DNA of 64,000 nucleotides from Pyrrhoderma lamaoense (taxonomy: Eukaryota; Basidiomycota; Agaricomycetes; Hymenochaetales; Hymenochaetaceae). The notes below the pieces were generated by a model. The model did no database searches, was not told the origin of the DNA, and saw only the letters and a list, made by a program, of their open reading frames with translations. Position 1 is the first letter of the stretch. Each line of letters begins with the position of its first letter. Below, one piece after another: positions 50,438 through 62,935 of the stretch. The position numbers and the translations under genes were made by a program. The stretch covers positions 558,001 to 622,000 of the forward strand of contig NBAZ01000005.1 of NCBI GenBank assembly GCA_002794735.1, written 5' to 3'.

Positions 50438-51121
50438 AATGATTGAGGTCGGGAGCGACCAGAGAAATCGGATTCAGGTGACTGGTCTTGATTAAGATGT
50501 AGAATACATTGAATAAAGAAGAATTATGTTATATTTGAACAAGTTGGTAGCCTCATGTTTGACGGTAGTAAAACCTTTGGGGAGACAAAAAACAGTTTTA
50601 GGGGATCAAAAGGAGAATTATAGATACAGGCAAAGCTTAAGTATTTTATACTATCGAACTACAGGCCCGAAAAAGGCTGCGGAATGGTAGAGTGTCGGAG
50701 GCCGCTGCACGGTTGCGCTCCATAGTCTAGCTGTATCAGTGTATGCGCTTTCCAAATACAGGCTTTTCGTCGGTTAGATCAGCTGACAATTGATTACATA
50801 GTTTCATCTAAACTCTTAATTAATGCATGTAAACTGAGTTGGACAACGAGGAAGGCGTGTTCACTATATGTGCCTAAAACTTTATATCCGTATCAGAGTG
50901 TGTAACGTCCTCTAGTCTATACCAGCTTTTCGTTGGTGCATATACAGATTTTCTTAGCCTACTACACAAAGATTGAGACAAACTTATAAGGAAGTATCAA
51001 ATATCGGATTACGTACTCGGTACGCCTACCATATTGGGCGTCACCTATTGATTGTGGCCATGGCGGTGTGTAATTGTTTATATATGCTACGGTCACTTTG
51101 GACTCACCTCCTGTATATCGA
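50438..51121. promoter_or_regulatory. Divergent promoter region, TDP2-like / RhoGEF
   Basis: Spacer between divergent genes, AT-rich and without coding signal. It should hold both promoters; no particular site can be named. Confidence 0.35.
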
Positions 51122-54100
51122 ATGACAAGTCGCAATTCAACAAATGGCAGGCCGCAGCCTCGTCTTGACACGCGCCCTCTTCCTCCTCTTCCTCCAAGCT
51201 TCCCAAGTCCAGAAATAAGCACAAGCTATGCACAAGCTCCAGATTGGACCCAATATGCAGAAGCAGCAAATGCGCAGTTAGATGCTTATGATAAATATGA
51301 ATATGACTATGCTCAACCTCAAAGCACTTACACGGGCTATGCTTCTGGATATGTAGGTACTCAAGGAAGGGGATCAAGCTCGAACCACCCTTCGAATGGA
51401 AGTGGTCGATATTATGGGTACGGGTCAGATTATGGGAATGATTATGAAACTATGAATAGGAACGAATATGGATATGATGAAGGGAGAACACCGAACGCAA
51501 CGATGGCTCCTGGAATGCAATACAGAGTGAACTCTAATGGCCAAGGAAGTAGCTACGACGGTTACTTCACTAACCCATATTCTCCGAATTCGTCTCCTTC
51601 ATCTTCAAATGTATACCATATGCATGAAGGGCAGAGCTTATATGAATCATCTCAACCGCAAAACGATGCCAGACCCTCTATGGACTTAAGCCATCTTGAC
51701 AATATAAACGCAAAGTTCGCCAATGGCAAGTTCACAGCGGGTGGACCTATCTATCGCAGCATTAGTGACAGCTCGGCCATATCAAGCACATATGATCCCA
51801 ATCTTGCTTCCTTCGCCTTCCCGCAACCATCTCTACATCGTAACGTCTCACAGAGCTCCCATACATCGAGCATTCAGAGGGATTCAAGCATAAGTAGTCA
51901 TCATAGCCAGTATAGTTTAAATGGTCAAGATGAACTTGCACCTCAGAGATATCAACGATACTCAACCAGCGACGTTGGACTCGGCGTTACATTATCGCGG
52001 CATAGTTCTTATTCCTCATATGCCCCTTCAATGAATAATGAATTTCAGGATGTCTGTTCTCTTATAACCAAAACAAATTTGCCCTTCTAATATTTCTCTT
52101 ACTTTTTTATTCAGGATGAACTCACCGAACTAACAGAAGAGTTATCACATATGACGTAAGTTAACCCCTTGAGATTTTACCTTATTTCTTAGGCCGGATA
52201 TCTTGACATCTTATACATTTCTTCGTTGTAATTATTGACAGGCTGGAGTCAGAAGAAGGCTTACGCAGATTTCAGTCTGGGGAATTGAAAGCTACTGATG
52301 AGGAATGGCATAAACTCGTTCCTGAAACTGCTCGAGAAGCTTTAGGAAAGCGTGAGGTTCAGCGACAGTCTATTCTTTTCGAACTATTCAAGGCCGAACG
52401 CGATTACGTCGGTGATTTGGAAGCAGTAACGGAGGTCAGCCGTTTTTCTCCTGTTACATGAAGCGGGTCGTAAAAGTGCTAATATTGGCTACGTCTTTTG
52501 AAAAATAGGTGGTAATCACACCTTTACGCGAAAGCAATTTATTAGGTGGTGGAACGGATGACTTCATCCACATTGTGTTTTGGAACTTAAATGATGTTCT
52601 GTCATTTCATCAAAATATGCTAGCATCTTTATTTGCTAGGCAGAGGGACCAGCATCCCCTCATTCAGAGTGTCTCTGATATCATCCTTGAAAGTAAGCCT
52701 CATTATTCATAGACTTGCCCGGAATGTACTCCTTACAAACCAAATGCAGCCGCACTTCAATTCCAACCCGCTTACGAAGAATATATTAAACACTATCCTC
52801 TATCTGAGGCCCGTCATCGTAGTGAAATGAATCGAAATAGTGCATACAAATCGTTTTTAGAAAACGCATCAAAGGATCCTCGGATCAGAAAACGTGACCT
52901 TGTAACATTCATATCTCGGCCAGTTACACGGCTGCCTCGTCTTTTACTTGTGCTCGACAATATTCTCGAGCATACAGATGAAGGGCACCCGGATCTCGAG
53001 ACAATACCCCTTATTAAGGGTATACTGAGCGACTTCTTAAAGAGTACTCAACCCGGGATCGATGCCGCAAACAACAAAGTCAAGTTCTGGGAGATAATAG
53101 AGAATTTGATATTCAAGAGGGGTGAAATTCTTGTACGCTATCGTTTGTAGTTTACTATCACACAATTTTTAACACCTGGTATAGGATCTTGATGTGCAAG
53201 ACGCAAGTCGAAGCCTGGTATTCTCTAAGACTCTTGCTAGAAGACAGCGTAGCGCAGACGATTGGCATGGGTGGAACGATTATTTTGTCGTTCTTCTAGA
53301 CCACTATCGTTAGTCACCTTCTGATTTTTTTAACCGTACTATGACTGACATAGGTCTTTTCTTCAGTTCTGATCACACGCGAGCATAAACGCACGAACTA
53401 TTCCAAGTACGAGGTGGCCTCTCGACCAATTCCGCTTGAGTTTTTACGACCAGGACAGTTCGATCAGCCTTCTGAATCTCGTAAGGATAAGTCAGAAGAA
53501 GGTGGATTATTGGACTCTCTCCGTTACAAAACTCGTGAACAGTATCCGTTCACAATTTATCATGCTGCAAATAAGTTAAGAAGATATACCTTATATGCAA
53601 ACTCGGATGGCGGAAGGAAAAAATGGGGAGAAATACTCAAAAGCACAATCATGATCCATGAGGTCAGACAAGAGGCTAATCAGGTATGACTGGTCTCTCC
53701 TTGCTCTGTTGTTACTGATACTAAAGCCGTGATTATTGTGTAGTGGTTCGCTCCAAGTACAATAAACGATGGAGTGTTCCGATTAAGGAGCTCTCTTGTA
53801 CAGCAGTCATCCTCAGATCTTTTCACTGGAAACTTGCTTTCAGCAGATACCTTCGGTAAGATGCATTTTGACTTCTCTTAGAATCATATCTGATGGCTTT
53901 CTTTAGTGAGTGGCGGGAAAAGTCACATTATAGCTGGTACAGAGGGCGGAGTTTATGTATGTGCTCGTGGCGAAACGAGTATGTTATTAGAGTTTGTGAT
54001 GTTATTATGCCACTGATTTTCTGCTATTCCCAGACTTCTCCCGAGTCCTTCCATTTGGAAATGCTAGCTACATCGTTGCATTACAAAATCATAACAAAGT

Positions 54101-55346
54101 TGTCATACAAACAAGCGGGATGCTACTTTCTTATTCGTTGGATATCATGGCTCGATTAAGTCAGGGTACATCCTCTGCTGCTGCTCTTGAAGCCTCAAGA
54201 GAGAAGATCTCAGGAGACGATACTGTAGTATTAGCCAAGGCGGGTATAGTCAAAGATCGAACAATAAGTTCGTATCCATTGTTTATACCTGCAGTCTCTC
54301 CTTGACTAATTCCTTCTTAGTCGTCTATACTGTGAAAACGTTCAGACAAACAAATGTTATTGCGTTGGAAGTCACTAGTGATCGCATTGTCAACAAATCG
54401 AATCAAAGAAAGTCTCTATCGTACAAACCTTTTGGGCATGTAAGTAAAAGTCTCCTATACACTATTCATATCTCAATGATTAACACAATGAATGCATATC
54501 AAGCCGTTTTATGTTCCTCGATCAGCATTTGAGATCACTCTTTTGTCAAAGACCGTAGTCATCGCGGCTGAGAAGGGACTAACGATTATTGATCCTACAT
54601 TGTATGTATAACCGGTTTCTACCTTATCTTGAATCTTTTGTTGAATCTAGATAAAAAATCTGCTCTAGGCCATCGTCTCTCGCTGTTGCACCCGATTTCA
54701 CAGATGCGTCGAGAAAAGACACGCTTGATATTCTGAAGGATCGGAGTGAACACTCAAAGATCCTAGGTCTTGTTCGTGTGAGTAGAGTTGAGAATATGGT
54801 TATCTATGAAGGTTAGTCTTTCGCTCTTATCGGTTTTTCTCTCTGTTCACCGTATTTCCATATAGATTTCGGGTGCTATATAGATCGCCACGGAGTTCCT
54901 ACTAGGGATTCTGCGATTGTACACTGGGAATGCAAGGTTGCACGCTTTGTAGACCGCAGTACTCATGTTCTACTCTTTAGCGGGGGATGAGCAGTGGACC
55001 GGGTGTCGAGGTGGACACTCAGTTCATTGAAATCAGAGAAAAAAGCTTTGGTCGTTTGGTACAAGTCATTGAAGGAGTTGATTTACGTCTTCTAAACGCT
55101 GGTATCGTAAACCACAGTAGTCAGTATGGATCAATAGGAAATGGTGCTTCATTGAGGGCATCGGAAAAAGAACAACAGTTGGCGGATTCTACTCCGATTC
55201 TTGTGACTCGACGGGGGAAGAAGAATGATGAACATGGGCAGAGTGTGGAATTGCTGGAGCTTGTTAAGACGACAGCTTATCCTTCTCCAACACCAATTTC
55301 GAGAACGGGTTCTCATGATACCAATGGATATTCTTGGCCGGAATGA
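51122..55346 (+). CDS. Rom1/Rom2-type Rho GDP/GTP exchange factor (DH-PH-CNH)
   Basis: Activator of Rho1-type GTPases in cell-wall integrity and polarised growth. The N-terminal 320 residues are low complexity, rich in Tyr, Ser, Gly, Asn and Gln (about 51122-52080). A DH domain follows in several exons: ILFELFKAERDYVGDLEAV, NLLGGGTDDFIHIVFWNLND, then AYKSFLENASKDPRIRKRDL, FISRPVTRLPRLLLVLDNIL and HPDLETIPLIKGILSDFLK. The PH region covers KTLARRQRSADDWHGWNDYF, VTREHKRTNYSKYEV and YPFTIYHAANKLRRYTLYAN. The CNH domain starts at about 53760 (FAPSTINDGVFRLRS, GGKSHIIAGTEGGVYVCA) and ends with FGRLVQVIEGVDLRLLNAG. About fifteen exons, several tiny. One missing base at G5 54982-54986 is needed to reach the last block. 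DH-PH-CNH order is diagnostic of the Rom1/Rom2 class. Confidence 0.88.
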
Positions 55347-55654
55347 TGGTAATGATTTACGTTTTTTTTATCTTCTTTGTCAGTATGCATACTTCATTAT
55401 ACTGTTTTTAAAATCCGCTTCCTCTTTGATCACGACCTATGTATTGGCTTGTATATCTATAGCTCCATTTACGACCCTACAATAGTATGAACCAACCAAT
55501 GTCGACCTTGTACAAGTATATCCTTTTCTGTAGCATATGTGATACCTCATAATATAGACATCTAGTACATGTAATAACTACAACAAATGCATTGGTTTCT
55601 CAAATCTATCAGTGTAAAAAATAAACAATAGGGTTCTTTAAACCAACTCCTTTC
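55347..55654. other. Convergent 3' spacer
   Basis: AT-rich spacer between the convergent RhoGEF and SQT1 stops; no gene. Confidence 0.4.
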
Positions 55655-57177
55655 CTATTCTGTTGCAAATACCAAGCAAACCCCGTCGTCACCTGCGCTG
55701 ACTACTACAGATCCATCGGAGCCCAAAGCAGCGTCAAGAATAGGTCCGTGATGACCCTTGTGTTCTTTCAGAAGTTTTCCTGTCCTAGCATCCCATGTTC
55801 GAAGAGTTTTATCGGCAGATCCTGATGTGATCAGATGGTTTTTGGGAGAGGGATGAGCAATTAATGAAGTTATCGCATCCTTGAAGATGAAAAGGTCAGA
55901 TATTGCCCATATCTTGATTTTTGAGATGAAATGAAAAGGTACGTGGGACTTACTTCATGTTCTAAAGTGGCTCTTAATCTCATAGTTGACAGGTCCCAGA
56001 TGCAGGCCTTGCCGTCTGTGCCACCAGTAACTACAACACCACTGCCAGCTCCAGCTCCAGCAAGATCAACAAATTGAACGGCTTCAACACTTTCGCCTTC
56101 TCGGTGACCATCAAGTGCACCGACCACATCTCCTTTGCTTAAGCTAATGACGCGTACGCCTCCAGAGACTCCGCCTACAACAGCAAGGGTTGAGGATGCG
56201 TTTACGGAAAGGGAAGTGATCCCCTCAAGATCGAATCGACCATCGGAGGATGAGAGCTTGAATAAGGGAGTTGAAGAACGGGGATCCCAGAAAAGGAGAG
56301 TACCCTCAGAGTCTGCAGTTATTATACGCTTGCCTTTTGAATATTGAAAAAATGTTAGATAATAAAAGTAGTTTATTAGCATATAGTCAGCTTTTGTAGG
56401 AGGGAATGAAGTACCGTCTGGAGTGAATTCACCGCACTGGACGGGTCCTGTATGTCCCGCGAATACTTGCATCGTATTACCAGAGGGTACTAGAATTGGA
56501 AATATAGTCAATCTTGTGTTTAGGACCCTCACAGCACAGTAACTCACACTGCCATAACCATACCATCCCGTCGTTTGATCCCGCGAGGAGAACTGAACCT
56601 CTTGGATGCCACCTTAACCACTGTAATTATGACATTGTTACTTTATGACGATAGAAACTAACGCATATTGCAATTACTCACCACAACTTCATCAGGTCCC
56701 TGAACTTCAGTCAAGAATTCCCAAGTCAACCAGTTCTCCTTGCCGACCCTCCTCCATATCCTAACCTTTCCATCCATACCTCCAGTAGAGACCAGTTCGC
56801 CATCTGAGCTAAATGCGACACTTGAGACGCTATCTGAGTGTCCAGTAAGTTTTACGATTGTTTCTCCGGTCTGTACATTCCACAAATAGCCTAGGTCGTC
56901 TTCACCTCCTGAGGCAGCTATTGGTTGCGTTGGATGCATAGAGACAGCGAAGACGGATTTCTCGTGAGAGGGGAAATGTTGGATTGAGTTGTCTTCATAC
57001 ACAGCAGTTTTCCATCCCACCCTCTTCTCCACCTTCCTCAACATATTGATTATCACCTTCATCTTCGTCCATTGGAAAATCCCCTTCATCAGCATATTCG
57101 ACAAGTACATCATCTTCATCTAAGAAAGCCTCTTCGGCATCATTTTCTTGATCTTCAACTTCGCGCTTTTCTGCCAT
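55655..57177 (-). CDS. SQT1: Sqt1-type WD40 chaperone of ribosomal protein uL16
   Basis: Eight-bladed WD40 propeller that captures nascent uL16 (Rpl10) and delivers it for late 60S maturation. The acidic N-terminus (AEKREVEDQENDAEEAFLDE) is followed by WD repeats: HEKSVFAVSMHPTQPIAASG, DDLGYLWNVQTGETIVKLTG, HSDSVSSVAFSSDGELVSTG, DGKVRIWRRVGKENWLTWEF, GNTMQVFAGHTGPVQCGEFT, GTLLFWDPRSSTPLFKLSSS, DGKACIWDLSTMRLRATLEH, and the last blade SADKTLRTWDARTGKLLKEH ending DDGVCLVFATE. Sqt1 and AAMP share this plan; the block LTEVQGPDEVV and the end of the protein fit Sqt1. A frame shift between the acidic part and the first blade (about 57008-57017) needs two missing bases or one extra base. Four introns are inferred. 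Confidence 0.88.
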
Positions 57178-57491
57178 TTAATCCTGCAGACTATGACAGT
57201 AAATAGATATAGGGTATAATACAAAGGTTTTAGAGGAGACTTTTGGGATGCGGATTTAAATTCATAAATTCATAATTTAAATTTAAAATTGGATGAGTAA
57301 TTCACAGTCAGGGTTCTGCTTACGGACCAGGACCCTGAGTCTTTAGTAAGAATCTGCCCTCACATGTAATATGCGACGCGCTCACGGTCGCGAGAAATGA
57401 CACGTCAGTTACTCATCAGTGCATATTAGTTTGCAGGCACTCAAGGCAGCCGGACAAAGTCCAAACCGCCACTCATTCATTGACTATCATC
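57178..57491. promoter_or_regulatory. Divergent promoter region, SQT1 / PDI
   Basis: A 314-bp spacer between divergent starts. An AATTTAAATTTAAAATT-like AT run lies near 57265-57290. No specific factor site is claimed. Confidence 0.4.
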
Positions 57492-59135
57492 ATGTTCGCT
57501 CGCCTCTCAGTGTTGGCGACGCTCTTTGTCGCGGCAGTGTCCGCTTCAAATGTTCTTGAATTAACTCCCGATAACTTCGATAGTATCATCGGTCAGGGAA
57601 AGCCCGCTCTTGTTGAATTGTGAGTGTCTAAAGTTGGATCATAAATCATTCAAGTACCTGGCTGAAGCTCTTCGTAGTTTTGCACCTTGGTGGTAAGATT
57701 TATAGCATACAATCACTCTTTAGATACTTATTTTGGCGTTTTTTATCGAATAAAGTGGCCACTGCAAGGTATATTTTTTACACTGTTGTTGATCGACTTG
57801 TGTTAACGAGGTTATATAGAATCTTGCACCCGTATATGAGGAACTAGCCGATGTATTTGCGCATGCAAAAGATAAGGTCATCATTGCCAAGGTTGATGCT
57901 GATGGAGTAGGCAAGCCACTTGGCCAAAAATATGGCGTCAAGGGATATCCAAGTATGTGTTGTGATAGATATAAAGTATCCGATCTAATAGAGGCACTGT
58001 AGCACTCCAATGGTTTAATGCTGACGGTGGCGAACCAGAAAAATACGAAGGAGCTCGTGATCTTGAGACTCTTGCTGCTCAGTAAGTGGTCGTTTTATAT
58101 CCCAGATTCCCAGACTTTCTGAATACAGTGTTTAGTATAACGTCGAAGTCTGGTGTTAAGTCCAAAATCAAGCAACCTCCTCCCCCTAACTATCTTATTC
58201 TTGATGTGCATACCTTCGATGATGTTGTCATGGTAGGTCAGAGGTATTTAAGAATCAGAAACACAGCTAAGACTTCCTATTTCATAGGATGACACAAAGG
58301 ACGTCCTAGTTGCCTTCACTGTGAGTGGTTATAGCTCACCTACCATTACTAGAGAAGCCTAAAGCACAGTTTAAGGCGCCTTGGTGTGGCCACTGTAAGC
58401 GTATGAAGCCTATATACGATGACGTTGCAAAGACATTCCTTCCAGAGAGCAATGTATGTGATTCATAATATCTTTGATATAGTGTATGTATAGCTCTGAC
58501 AAAACGGGCTAATGATAGTGTGTTATTGCCAACGTCGACGCTGATGCCAAGGCAAATGCCCCTCTTGCAACCAGATATGACATCAGCTCCTTCCCTACCA
58601 TCAAATTCTTTGCCAAGGACAACAAGGAACCCGAGTCATACGAAGGCGGACGTAATGAGGCTGACTTTGTTGAGTTCTTGAACAAGAAGTGTGGTACCAA
58701 CCGAGCTGTAGGTGGCGGTCTTAATGATCAGGTCAGTAATTTACAAGAACTTTTTGGGAGAATCGCAGTACATGAATTAAACATTAATACCAGGCTGGGC
58801 GCCTTGAGGCTTTTGACGAACTTGCAAGCAAGTTTCTCAGCGCCACTGCTGATGTCCGGAAAGAAGTCCTTGCCGATGCAACTAACCTCGCAAAAGACGT
58901 TGGCATAGCTGCGGCTCACTATGTGAGAGTTATGAACAAGATCATTGAAAAGACGGAGGCATATCTTGAAAAGGAATCTGCTCGTCTTGCTTCTATCCTT
59001 AAAAAGCGTACCCTTAGTGACCAGAAGCTCGATGAGATCAAGGTGAAAGCAAATGTCCTTTCTGCATTCGTTGCCCAAAAATCAGAAGAGGCCAATGAGG
59101 AGTTAAAGGAGAAAAAGGCCCACGAGGAACTTTAG
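57492..59135 (+). CDS. Protein disulfide isomerase with two thioredoxin domains and ERp29-like C-terminus
   Basis: ER lumen thiol-disulfide oxidoreductase of the fungal TigA / animal PDIA6-ERp38 class. The signal peptide MFARLSVLATLFVAAVSAS is followed by thioredoxin domain 1 with APWCGHCK, split over exons 57492-57619, 57678-57692 (15 nt), 57756-57768 (13 nt) and 57820-57952; then KVDADGVGKPLGQKYGVKGY and PTLQWFNADGG. Domain 2 has VLVAFTAPWCGHCKRMKPIY and NVDADAKANAPLATRYDISS. The ERp29-type helical domain includes LEAFDELASKFLSATADVRK and ends EANEELKEKKAHEEL, with no canonical HDEL at the end, although HEEL could act as a weak retrieval signal. Both active sites are intact. About ten exons. 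Confidence 0.92.
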
Positions 59136-61280
59136 ATCTTGTTTTGATATGTACTTTATATATATCTTTTCTAAATCTACATGACTGATAAACGAGATCC
59201 ATCAACCCTGAGCAAGATATCGCATATGGGCTCTGATATGAAAGTTATGTCTGACAGACATACACAGTATGCAAAATCAGAGTTATGAATGAATGCCGCC
59301 ATCAGTTATTCTGCTACTGCACTGCTCCTATACTGAATGTCGTCCATGATTACGGTTTATTGAGAGTCCGATCACTCCAGAAATTGTTTAACCCGTAACG
59401 TATGATACCTCACGTTTATTAGGTTTCGATCCGACTCGTCGCTATACCAAAGCCTGGTAAACATATGGAATAGTTCTCTTCAATCGAAGATAGTGTGCTA
59501 ATTCTGATTACTGAACTCGTTTTTAATTCGATCTTGAGCTCCCTTCCCTTAAAGCTCGCCGATTCAGATCCTTGCAATCGCAGCAACACTCATTGGATTA
59601 TATGAATTTCGTCTCTATGTGAAATTATAGGAAATGATCATATAGGCACGAAATCATATTTTCAATGGTGCATCAAAAGCAAGCCGAATCAGTGTACGGG
59701 GATCGAATCAGAGCACTTCAGGCTTGTGCAGTTGAATACGATCTTCTCATGTCAAAACAGCTCCTGATAGTAGTGATGTGGATTCTCGTACAGGTAATAC
59801 TACAACATTACTCGAACGATCAATAATAGCCAGAAACCATCATGCACTGCTAACGACGTTACAGGGTACCAACAGACAGGTTATGCTACTGAGCAGTGAA
59901 TCTCATTCGTCCATTACTGGACTGTTCATGCTACAACATATGATATCCATAGTAACAAATATTTTGACATAACTAAGGAGCTTGTTGTATGTCTTGTGGC
60001 TCTAGTATCAGCTTCAATTTTAGCATGCCAACAGTCCTCTGATTGCACACCTCATGATCGGCACTTCTTGAAGCTTTTACCGGGCATACGTGTATCTATG
60101 ATTTTGATAATGCGCGTGGCTACTGAGAAGAAGATACGATCATGGGCATACCACTCACAGAGAACTCACCCTTTTTGAGTTTTCAGCGCTAACACAGGTG
60201 ATAAACCTATGGTTATTGGCCCCTCCCAGGAGGTTATTGAGTCAAATTACCAGCTATCTGCAAGGTACTTGAGAATACACTCACAGCACCGGTGCCCAAC
60301 CATCTAATATGTACGTAGGTCCTCTATGAAGTCTGAGATCTGCATCAGGAAATCGGCGTATCAGTGGATTCATTACCGAATCGCCCCGATACCGACCCTC
60401 CACTTACTCACAGCGATAAGTAGAAGAAAGGTAGCTATACACTATGTTATATGACTTTACCACGAAGATAGAGTGCGAGGAAGCTTTTTATCTATGCAAC
60501 CTTAAAAAACTTAGACACAGATTTGATCACTTCATCAGAAGAAACACTTAACTACCGAAAATGATACCTTCTGTATTATCTTACTCATTATAGGTATATA
60601 CGGCTCTTATAGCTATAAATGTATTGGAACTATATTCATATGCTATTGTAGTGTTCGTGTGTTTCGAAGCCACTGTTATTCTTTCTACGTAAACAACAGT
60701 AAACAAACATTTACATATATATATCAAAATTGCGACGCTTCTGCTGTGAAAGCTGACCTCTCTGCTTTTATTTTGTCTTTATTACGCTTTTCTCTAGTGA
60801 ACTATTGAGATAGCTACTATGACTGAAGTAAAGACGTCATAATGCGACATATACTTGAATAAATAACAATGTATGTGGCTAGCCACCCACGAGTTCGTTT
60901 GTCTACAGCAGAAACCCAGTTGTTGTGATATTCATTTACATATGTAGTTCTATCTATAGCAGCTCATGCTACTGGCTGTTGCCTAGTAGCGATAGATATA
61001 TCAGTATCAAGAAAATAAGCTGATGTCTACAGTATTGATTGTTATGGGGCTTCAATTGTTGGTATCACCGATAATGATCACAACCGGACTGTACACTGCT
61101 ACTGGAGTAGCAACGCTATTATAAGATGATAGTTTAGAGCTATATACTAGTACTGTAAGTGACAGTATATAGCCAGCTATATATATACCACAGTCCTTGA
61201 AGTAGGTTGCGCTCCCCCTGCTCCTACTCGAAGTTAGCTCTCAGAAATTTCTAGAGGCATAATCTCTTCCTGCTTATGTA
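59136..61280. other. Gene-poor AT-rich region
   Basis: No convincing gene on either strand. Short open frames at 59665-60180 (plus) give no recognisable product. Simple TA runs occur near 60714-60724. A perfect 10-bp inverted repeat lies at 61139-61173. Confidence 0.5.
61139..61173. repeat. Perfect 10-bp inverted repeat with 15-nt loop
   Basis: GCTATATACT (61139-61148) and AGTATATAGC (61164-61173) are exact reverse complements. In such AT-rich DNA this may be chance. Confidence 0.6.
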
Positions 61281-61619
61281 ATGGCCTCTAAAACAGCTCC
61301 CCCTGTGCCCCTTCTGTCCCAACATGCGAGGGATGTCATAGGCATAAGCTGTATATTAATCTCTGATGAACAGTACAGAAGTGACTTTGAACTATCTATA
61401 TCTGAAAGGGATAGTAGTCGAGAGGTCTCCCGCCAAAGCCGCGATAGCCTCCGAGACGCTAGCCGTAGTCTGGCACGATTATCCATGACCGATGATAAAG
61501 ATGTCATAGGTGGGATGGTCACCGAGACGATGACCGATGATAACAATCATATGGGGTGTGCTACAACTACTTCTGGAACTTCCGAGTCAATGAACATGGG
61601 AGAAAATACTAGTATGTGA
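61281..61619 (+). CDS. Possible small Ser/Arg/Asp-rich protein
   Basis: Open frame of 112 codons with an ATG start (MASKTAPPVPLLSQHARDVI). It includes an RS/DS-rich stretch (SISERDSSREVSRQSRDSLR) and an acidic end. No family is recognised, no introns are needed, and no supporting signals are seen. It could be chance or part of the next gene, whose frame overlaps its stop. Confidence 0.3.
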   Translation: MASKTAPPVPLLSQHARDVIGISCILISDEQYRSDFELSISERDSSREVSRQSRDSLRDASRSLARLSMTDDKDVIGGMVTETMTDDNNHMGCATTTSGTSESMNMGENTSM

Positions 61620-61888
61620 GTAGTGCACGCCACACGTTCTATAGAGGAACATATATCAATAACCTTTTGACTGAAATATCGTTTGTTATCAATATTCTGG
61701 TTCCGTTAAACCAACAAAATAATGGGTTTGTGAACTATCGGGATCTAGTGAGCCTCTTCGAATACCTATATCTATTCACACTAAAACATATATATAGACC
61801 TAAAAACGTACACAGTCAAAAAACTGAACAGACTTATGCGTCGTCTATCTATAGCTATGATACTCGGATATACTTGTCAGCAACTTCC

Positions 61889-62513
61889 ATGCTACCAGTT
61901 GCTTTACCATCAAGTACTATTACCAACAGTATTCTTGCACTTCCATCAAATGCTTCATATCCAACTAAGCATGATCTATCCTCTCCGGAGCACCGTTTGC
62001 TAAAAATTCTCCTCCCCAGTCTTCTTGTTCCTCTTTTCTTGGTAATAGCAGCATACTTGTGGTACTTATGGAGAAAAGGCAAACGTAGTCGCCTTATTCG
62101 AAGGGGGTTCAGCCCATTTGAGATAGCAGCATGGCAGTCACAGAGAATGAATAATGAGTGGACAGGTTCGGAAAAGGCACAAGTACAAGTAGTTACTGTA
62201 AGCCAGCCATATAATGGTACTGAATGGGGCACGAGCTCCGTGGACGCGAGCATAGGACGCCGACAAACAGGTAGATAGTCGAGTTCTTCCTAGGTTGGAT
62301 TTTTATTGACACATATTGCTAGACAGTAACAACCTTGAAGTAGATAGACCGCTTAGAAGGGACGCAGATACTCCTTCACAGCAAATCTTGGATGAGAAAT
62401 TAGAAATGGATCAGACACAGCAAGAAGGTAGAACTCAAGGCGAGCCAGAAACAGCTGATTTAGAATCAAGTTTGGACAGTATCTCAGAGTGTTTACCTGT
62501 TTATCAAGAATGA
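61889..62513 (+). CDS. Small single-pass membrane protein
   Basis: Unrecognised. Reading from MLPVALPSSTITNS, a short Ser/Thr-rich N-terminal part with N-glycosylation-like sites (LPSNASYP) precedes a clear membrane span (LLKILLPSLLVPLFLVIAAY, residues about 34-53). A basic stop-transfer KGKRSRLIRRG then follows, and a cytosolic tail with SPFEIAAWQSQRMNNE. An intron (about 62271-62324, GT..AG) joins GRRQT to DSNNLEVDRPLRRDADTPSQ, and the protein ends SECLPVYQE. Total about 190 residues. The positive-inside pattern predicts an extracytosolic N-terminus. Tail composition and the short N-terminal domain recall fungal orphan membrane proteins; function unknown. Confidence 0.55.
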
Positions 62514-62935
62514 ACTTATTCGTAACCTTTTCTGATGTCTTCTCCGTTGTATTACAAGACTATCTCCTATACATGGACAATATAACCCCTATTTTACCTT
62601 CGCAGTCAATATGATACGGACTTTAAAGGAGTTTTTCTCCGTGTATATGTATTAGTAACTAGAAGCAGTTTGCAATCGTTAATTATTGTCCGTGCTTCTA
62701 CAGACAATTATCTCGAACGTTGCATGCACAATTAATTGACCAGACTCGTGAGAAGAAGAGAGTAAATCAATCAAAATTTAATGATCGCAGACAGGAGAGT
62801 GACTCAGATAGACTCACGGCATGTCAACAAATTTCTACGCGACGTGTAATAGTTAGTCTATAATACATGTCGTCCCATCTATTCCTAGTTTATATAATAA
62901 ACATGTAAAATATTACCTAGATAACTATATCAACA

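Noticed and set aside
59665..60180. Short plus-strand open frames in the gene-poor region
   Set aside because: No recognisable product, no splice logic joining them and biased AT-rich composition; chance openings are likely.
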